NCBI GenBank assembly: GCA_030619245.1
Contig: JAUXBS010000016.1
Coordinates: forward strand, 1-11,245
From: Clostridia bacterium
Lineage (GTDB): Bacteria; UBA6262; WVXT01; JAUXBS01
Direction: 5' to 3'
Length of the DNA stretch: 11,245 nucleotides
Position numbers and translations under genes: made by a program. The notes beneath the pieces were generated by a model. That model did no database searches. It had not been told where the DNA came from and worked only from the letters and a program-made list of their open reading frames with translations. Shown here in pieces: positions 7,749 through 11,245 of the stretch; position 1 is the stretch's first letter; every line of letters starts with the position of its first letter.

Positions 7749-10244
7749 CTAACCAATCCCATATTCTCCATCATGCCTGTCTTTGAGCTCACCCCTCTTT
7801 GACTTATTCCAATTGTCAATCCTGCTGAAGTAGCCGACTATACGGGTTATGCCGTAAACACTCTCTGAATCACAGTATTCACAACTGTCCCTGAGGCCCC
7901 TGGACATCTTATTGCAATCATTGCAAACGGTAAACTCCGGTGAAACCGTTAACTGCGCTGTCTGCGTGTTCCTGAACGTCTTCTCTACCAGGTTCATTAT
8001 GGATTCCGGTGACGGCTTGTGCTCACCGATAAATGCATGTATTATCGCGCCGCTTTCAATGAGCGAATGGAACCTGCTTTGCTTCTGCACCCTCTCAACA
8101 AAACTGACAGGGGCGTTTGCGGCAAGGTGTATTGAGTTGGTGTAGTAAAACTCATCCTCATCCATATTACCCTTGAGTATTTCCCTGCTCTCCGGGTATT
8201 CCCTTAAATCAACCTTTGCCATGCGGCGCGCCGCCGATTCCGCGGGACTTTCCTCCATGGCGAACTTGAGGTTATACTTCCTGCTGTACTCTTTTACCTG
8301 CAGGCTCATGAAGGATATTATTTTAATCCCAAGTTTATAAACCTCCTCATCCTCATGCAGCTGCTTGCCGGTCAGGTACTGCACGCACTCGTTAAGGCCT
8401 ATAAGGCCGATTATATAAGTTGCCTTTTCCAGGTCAACGTACTTCCTGCCGTCCTTTGAGAGTTTGCCGATTTCCCATAAAGGCGCCCCCTTCTTCTCCA
8501 TGAGCTTTGAAATAAACTCCTTCTTCTGAAGGTGAGCCTTTACCGCAATATCCATTGTATCCTTTATTTCCTTAAGTAGTCCATCTACGTTTCCCCTGCC
8601 CGCCCTGTACGCTGCCTGGGGAAGGTTTAAAGTGACGTTCTGGAACCCGCAGAACCTCATGGACTCGGGGTGTTTTATCATGTAATCATCCTCTATCTGA
8701 GTCCTCAACCTGCAGCACGCGGACAGGGTAATCTCATCCCTGTCAAACACAAAGTAAGGAACGCCGTTTCCACTTGCTATCTCGCATGCAAACTTCAACA
8801 ATTCAAGCTGTTCGGGATCGTTAAAAGTATCGTCATTGATATGAAAATCCATCTTGGGAAACGCAAATATATGGCCGAATGAATCGCCGTCCCTCCACAC
8901 TTCCATGAGCGCCCTGGCAAACAGTGCCGCTTCCTTCTTGTAAGCTGAGTAAGGCTTGCCTGTATACTCGCCTTTAGGGCCGATCGCAGGTATATCCTTC
9001 ATATAATTCGGTATGCCGGTATGTATGTTGGCATCTATGAACAACACCTGCCCTCCCCGTGAAAAGGCAGACTGTGACAGGGAAAATATCAGGTACTGCG
9101 CCTCCTGTTTGATCTCCTTGTACGACATGCCTACCATGTACGGCGCATAGAATATGTTAAGATACGCTATACCCAGCGCTCCCGCATAGTACGGCTGCAT
9201 GGTGGCAAGGAAAGTGTTCAGGTGCCCGGTGAGCGTCCTGGCGTGCTTTGCGGGGGATGATATTATATCAAGGTTCCCCATCTGCAGGCCATACTTCTTG
9301 ATGTACTCCAGCGAATGACTGCTGCAGTACACCCTCACCGGATAGCCCAGGTCATGCAGGTGGAGCATGCCCTTCATATGCGCGCCGGAAACCTCGCTTG
9401 AAAATATATTGTTCAATGCATACTGCTTTAAAGTCGTCTCGGCAATAGTCAGGTTAATCGCCTCGGGATTGTTTGCGGTTACATTGCTGTTCTCCCTGCT
9501 CTTTGAAAATATCATCTGCTCCAAATCGTATGTAGGCATGCCCAGGCTCACCTGTTTTTTAAGCTTTGCGCTGTATCCCATCACGAACAGTTCACTGTCA
9601 ACCAGTTCCCTGATAAGCGAGGTAGTAAGCTTTTTCATGCCCGAAGCGATTATCTTCTTCTCAACGTTGCTTGCTATTTTTCCTGCAACTTTAATATCCA
9701 GTTCAGCTTCCTTAACCAGCGCCTGCGCAATCTTCGCCCTGTCCCACTTGAACATCTCCGCGGTTGTATCGGCCTCAACCATAAGGGCTAAATCAGTGGT
9801 GTTGCCCTTCTTCCTGGTCTCCTTTGTAACCTTTACTTTTTTGGACATCTTTTCCTTCGCAATACGGTGGGACCTGTAAGCATAAACAACCGCATCAAGC
9901 CGCATTTCCTTTAAAACCTCCTCAACGGCGGTGTTGATATCCTCAATCTTCAGTATCTCATTCTGAAAGGAAAAGAAGGACTGGTCCTTTTCACCTGCAT
10001 GCCGCACGAGATAATTCTCCACCTCATCGGCAATCTTCCGGGCTGTCTTTTTATCCCCGCCCGTTGAAATACCGGCTGCCTGGTAAACCGCTTCCGCTAT
10101 TTTCCCCTTCTCATAATTAGCGTGGCTGCCGTTCTTCTTTATCACAAACTTAAAGGGCTTCTTGCTCCTCTGTGTTTTGCTCTCCGGTTGTCTTATTAAC
10201 TTCACCTCTTTATCCATCGTTCCTCCGATTCCGGGATTCAACAT
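7749..10244 (-). CDS. nrdD: Anaerobic (class III) ribonucleoside-triphosphate reductase
   Basis: This oxygen-sensitive glycyl-radical enzyme reduces NTPs to dNTPs. An N-terminal ATP-cone, the allosteric site for ATP/dATP, spans about residues 31-130. A second stretch at about 160-228 (WDRAKIAQALVKEAEL and LIRELVDSELF) looks like a degenerate or linking cone-like helical region. Candidate active-site cysteines are Cys307 (VYCSSHSLEY) and the adjacent Cys510-Cys511 (ACCRL), with Cys532 close to the NVTLNLP strand. The C-terminal zinc site is Cys774/777/788/791 (CNDC and CEYC), and the glycyl radical should sit on Gly804 in RIVGYFS. At 831 residues it is somewhat longer than the E. coli enzyme. 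The ATG at 10244 has a perfect AGGAGG 8 nt upstream. Another GGAGG precedes Met10. The preceding redoxin gene suggests a redoxin-driven rather than formate-driven subtype (inference). The activase nrdG is absent from the window. Confidence 0.96.
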   Translation of the reverse strand: MLNPGIGGTMDKEVKLIRQPESKTQRSKKPFKFVIKKNGSHANYEKGKIAEAVYQAAGISTGGDKKTARKIADEVENYLVRHAGEKDQSFFSFQNEILKIEDINTAVEEVLKEMRLDAVVYAYRSHRIAKEKMSKKVKVTKETRKKGNTTDLALMVEADTTAEMFKWDRAKIAQALVKEAELDIKVAGKIASNVEKKIIASGMKKLTTSLIRELVDSELFVMGYSAKLKKQVSLGMPTYDLEQMIFSKSRENSNVTANNPEAINLTIAETTLKQYALNNIFSSEVSGAHMKGMLHLHDLGYPVRVYCSSHSLEYIKKYGLQMGNLDIISSPAKHARTLTGHLNTFLATMQPYYAGALGIAYLNIFYAPYMVGMSYKEIKQEAQYLIFSLSQSAFSRGGQVLFIDANIHTGIPNYMKDIPAIGPKGEYTGKPYSAYKKEAALFARALMEVWRDGDSFGHIFAFPKMDFHINDDTFNDPEQLELLKFACEIASGNGVPYFVFDRDEITLSACCRLRTQIEDDYMIKHPESMRFCGFQNVTLNLPQAAYRAGRGNVDGLLKEIKDTMDIAVKAHLQKKEFISKLMEKKGAPLWEIGKLSKDGRKYVDLEKATYIIGLIGLNECVQYLTGKQLHEDEEVYKLGIKIISFMSLQVKEYSRKYNLKFAMEESPAESAARRMAKVDLREYPESREILKGNMDEDEFYYTNSIHLAANAPVSFVERVQKQSRFHSLIESGAIIHAFIGEHKPSPESIMNLVEKTFRNTQTAQLTVSPEFTVCNDCNKMSRGLRDSCEYCDSESVYGITRIVGYFSRIDNWNKSKRGELKDRHDGEYGIG

Positions 10245-10252
10245 AAATTCTT

Positions 10253-10258
10253 CCTCCT
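10253..10258 (-). promoter_or_regulatory. Strong ribosome binding site of nrdD
   Basis: A perfect AGGAGG lies 8 nt before the ATG at 10244, favouring this start over Met10 at 10217, whose own GGAGG (10222-10226) is only 4 nt away. The AGGAGG sits directly after the stop of the redoxin gene, and its edge overlaps a small 6-bp inverted repeat (TCATCA at 10258-10263, TGATGA at 10270-10275). Confidence 0.7.
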
Positions 10259-10260
10259 CA

Positions 10261-10527
10261 TCATGAAAGTGATGACTTAAGCTCCTCTGATTCAGGAACT
10301 TCTTTCACCCAGCGTGCAACTTCATTATTGTCCTTCATAACTATTGTCGTGGGAACTTCCGTTGCGTCCAACACCATCCCTTCCGTTAAACCGTCAACGG
10401 AATCCATGTCATAAAAAACAACGTTGACCTCGTCCTTCATTCCCCATTCGTCAATAAAAAAATCAATCTTTTTCTTAGCGGTCTTGCATAAACTGCAGTC
10501 ATTCTTTCCGAAAATTTTAATCTCCAT
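10261..10527 (-). CDS. Glutaredoxin/thioredoxin-like CxxC protein, probable NrdD electron donor
   Basis: This 88-residue cytosolic protein has a thioredoxin fold as judged by its pattern. A short beta strand (IKIFGKNDC) leads to the redox motif CSLC (Cys11, Cys14) at the start of a lysine-rich helix, and EVPTTIVM carries the expected cis-proline at Pro59. The CSLC motif differs from the usual CPYC or CPPC of glutaredoxins and CGPC of thioredoxins. It has no signal peptide. It lies 6 bp after nrdR and 16 bp before nrdD, so its likely role is delivering electrons to NrdD, in the way NrdH serves class Ib enzymes (inference from position). Its AAGGAG ribosome binding site is built from the last codons and stop of nrdR. 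A general redoxin role is the alternative. Confidence 0.85.
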   Translation of the reverse strand: MEIKIFGKNDCSLCKTAKKKIDFFIDEWGMKDEVNVVFYDMDSVDGLTEGMVLDATEVPTTIVMKDNNEVARWVKEVPESEELKSSLS

Positions 10528-10533
10528 AAATGC

Positions 10534-10986
10534 CTACTCCTTTTTTTTCAGTTCATCAAGTTCATTCTTAAAAGCATCCACGTTATCAAATTCCCTGTAG
10601 ATGGACGCAAACCTGACATAGGCAACCTCATCCACCTTCTTCAACCTCTTAAGCGCCATTTCACCGATAGTCCCGGATGGGACCTCCATGATATAATCCT
10701 TTAGTTCTTCCTCTATTTCGTTTGCGATTTTTTCTATATCGTCAATGGAAACCGACCTCTTGGTGCAAGCTATAACAATACCCTGCCTTAGCTTGCTCCT
10801 GTCATAAACTTCCCTTTTATTGTCTTTTTTAATTACCATGAGGGGCATTTCTTCAAGTCTTTCATAGGTAGTAAACCTCTTCTTGCACTTGACGCATTCC
10901 CTTCTTCTCCTGATTACAGAACTCTCGTCGATTGGGCGGGAATCTATTACTTTATCTCCATCATTATCACAAAATGGGCACTTCAA
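10534..10986 (-). CDS. nrdR: Transcriptional repressor NrdR
   Basis: NrdR is the ATP/dATP-sensing repressor of ribonucleotide reductase genes. The 150-residue protein matches the usual length (E. coli 149). The N-terminal zinc ribbon uses Cys3, Cys6, Cys31 and Cys34 (CPFC and CVKC) and includes the DNA-binding RRRREC and RFTTYER segments. The ATP-cone follows at about residues 50-140 (VIKKDNKREVYDRSKLRQGI at its start). The start is a TTG at 10984-10986: a GGAGG sits 7 nt upstream and the protein then begins directly at the zinc ribbon, as NrdR proteins do. Upstream in-frame starts such as the GTG at 11016 would lie inside a probable NrdR box. It heads the gene cluster and probably represses its own promoter. 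Confidence 0.96.
   Translation of the reverse strand: MKCPFCDNDGDKVIDSRPIDESSVIRRRRECVKCKKRFTTYERLEEMPLMVIKKDNKREVYDRSKLRQGIVIACTKRSVSIDDIEKIANEIEEELKDYIMEVPSGTIGEMALKRLKKVDEVAYVRFASIYREFDNVDAFKNELDELKKKE
10537..10542 (-). promoter_or_regulatory. Ribosome binding site of the redoxin gene inside the nrdR end
   Basis: The last two nrdR codons and stop read AAG-GAG-TAG on the minus strand. The AAGGAG is placed 9-10 nt before the ATG of the redoxin gene, so ribosomes ending nrdR sit on the next gene's binding site. Translational coupling is likely. Confidence 0.7.
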
Positions 10987-10993
10987 ATTAACT

Positions 10994-10998
10994 CCTCC
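10994..10998 (-). promoter_or_regulatory. Ribosome binding site deciding the nrdR TTG start
   Basis: GGAGG is followed by 7 nt and then TTG-AAG-TGC (Met-Lys-Cys). No ATG is available nearby in this frame, and the conserved protein begins right here. Confidence 0.8.
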
Positions 10999-11012
10999 GG
11001 AAGGTACGATAA

Positions 11013-11028
11013 CCACAATATACTGTGG
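11013..11028. promoter_or_regulatory. Probable NrdR box 1 (promoter-proximal, downstream of +1)
   Basis: CCACAATATACTGTGG is a near-perfect palindrome that matches the NrdR-box consensus as I recall it (ACACWATATATWGTGT) at 13 of 16 positions. It covers about +4 to +19 from the predicted transcription start. Its centre lies 32 bp, about three helical turns, from that of box 2, the spacing expected for tandem NrdR boxes. Confidence 0.8.
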
Positions 11029-11036
11029 AATGGCTC

Positions 11037-11066
11037 ATACTACCATACCACATATAGTGTTGTCAA
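11037..11066 (-). promoter_or_regulatory. Sigma-70-type promoter of the nrdR-led operon
   Basis: On the minus strand a perfect -35 TTGACA (11061-11066) is followed by an 18-bp spacer and a -10-like TAGTAT (11037-11042, 4 of 6). Transcription would begin at about the A at 11031, giving a leader of roughly 45 nt before the nrdR TTG. That is too short for a riboswitch. The A/T-rich block upstream could act as an UP element. Confidence 0.65.
11045..11060. promoter_or_regulatory. Probable NrdR box 2 (within promoter spacer)
   Basis: On the minus strand the site reads ACACTATATGTGGTAT and also matches the NrdR-box consensus at about 13 of 16 positions. It fills the spacer between the -35 and -10 elements, so bound NrdR would exclude RNA polymerase. 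It is separated from box 1 by 16 bp. Confidence 0.75.
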
Positions 11067-11067
11067 G

Positions 11068-11093
11068 AAAAAAATAAATATTTTTATTTTTTT
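11068..11093. repeat. Perfect A/T-only inverted repeat next to the -35
   Basis: Two 11-bp arms, AAAAAAATAAA (11068-11078) and TTTATTTTTTT (11083-11093), are perfect reverse complements around a 4-nt centre. The repeat ends one base from the -35 hexamer. It may be an UP element or a bent or easily melted segment. As an RNA hairpin it would contain only A-U pairs, so it is a poor terminator for the upstream gene. Confidence 0.6.
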
Positions 11094-11174
11094 GTTTTTA
11101 CCGACGAAAAATATTGGCCGGAACTGTTATAGTGTTTCGAATAATAAAAATTAAGGAAACGCACAACCCAACAA

Positions 11175-11245
11175 TTATTTTTTCCTATTTTTCGCTTTAC
11201 TCTCTATTCGCTTCGTTTTTCCAACCAGTTTATCAAAATCGCTAA
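11175..11245 (-). CDS. C-terminal fragment of an unidentified upstream gene
   Basis: A minus-strand frame open from the window edge ends at a TAA at 11175-11177. It encodes 22 residues beginning SDFDKLVGK and ending in a lysine/arginine-rich tail (KAKNRKK). The basic, charged tail is plausible as a true protein end, but it is too short to identify. Another frame is open for only 13 residues before a TAG at 11204. If real, the gene runs in the same direction as nrdR, with about 110 bp between its stop and the -35 of the nrdR promoter and no clear G+C-rich terminator there. Confidence 0.4.
   Translation of the reverse strand, partial: SDFDKLVGKTKRIESKAKNRKK

Noticed and set aside
10987..11016. 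A longer NrdR starting at GTG 11016
   Set aside because: The extra ten residues precede a family that begins at the zinc ribbon, the GTG lies inside the palindromic NrdR box, and a well-spaced GGAGG points to TTG at 10986.
10987..11031. A riboswitch or attenuator in the operon leader
   Set aside because: The predicted leader is only about 45 nt and holds a DNA palindrome and the ribosome binding site, with no room for a purine riboswitch.
11120..11135. A possible third NrdR box (minus strand ACACTATAACAG...)
   Set aside because: Only one half matches (about 9 of 16) and its centre is 75 bp from box 2, out of helical register with the pair.

Overview
This is a bacterial window, by eye about 45% G+C, and essentially every gene lies on the minus strand. 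Read in the direction of transcription (right to left) the order is nrdR, a glutaredoxin-like gene, nrdD, dut, guaB3, purC, a tandem-duplicated purS, purL, purQ and purD. A short C-terminal fragment of an unidentified minus-strand gene enters at the right edge. The oxygen-sensitive class III ribonucleotide reductase suggests an anaerobe or facultative anaerobe. The gene mixture (GuaB3 rather than a CBS-containing IMP dehydrogenase, a long PurQ, a duplicated PurS) does not match a familiar model organism, and an uncultivated phylum is my guess. Taxonomy cannot be fixed from this window.

Right end (about 10986-11245): a control region stands before nrdR. It has a perfect -35 (TTGACA), an 18-bp spacer, a -10-like TAGTAT and a perfect A/T-only inverted repeat abutting the -35. 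Two 16-bp palindrome-like sites resemble NrdR boxes, with centres 32 bp apart. One lies exactly in the promoter spacer and the other just downstream of the predicted transcription start. This is what a NrdR-repressed promoter should look like.

Middle right (7283-10986): the deoxynucleotide block. NrdR (regulator), a CxxC redoxin, NrdD (makes dNTPs from NTPs) and Dut (removes the dUTP that a triphosphate reductase makes directly) form one logical pathway. The NrdD activase gene nrdG is not in the window.

Middle and left (124-7236): the purine block. GuaB3 is placed on the IMP-to-XMP branch, PurC makes SAICAR, PurS-PurL-PurQ are the three parts of FGAM synthase and PurD makes GAR. PurS is two PurS domains in one chain. 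Gaps between the ten genes run from 5 to 46 bp and no terminator is evident, so the whole set may be one transcript of nearly 11 kb starting at the NrdR-controlled promoter. That would tie de novo purine synthesis to the dNTP-sensing repressor.

Left end (1-146): two near-identical copies of a 13-bp motif plus an inverted partial copy overlap and follow the end of purD. They look like a REP-type repeat, and the last residues of PurD are encoded by one copy.

I see no CRISPR array, tRNA, rRNA, transposase or riboswitch. The main points of interest are the operon design, the fused PurS and the repeat at the purD terminus, not a wholly new system.
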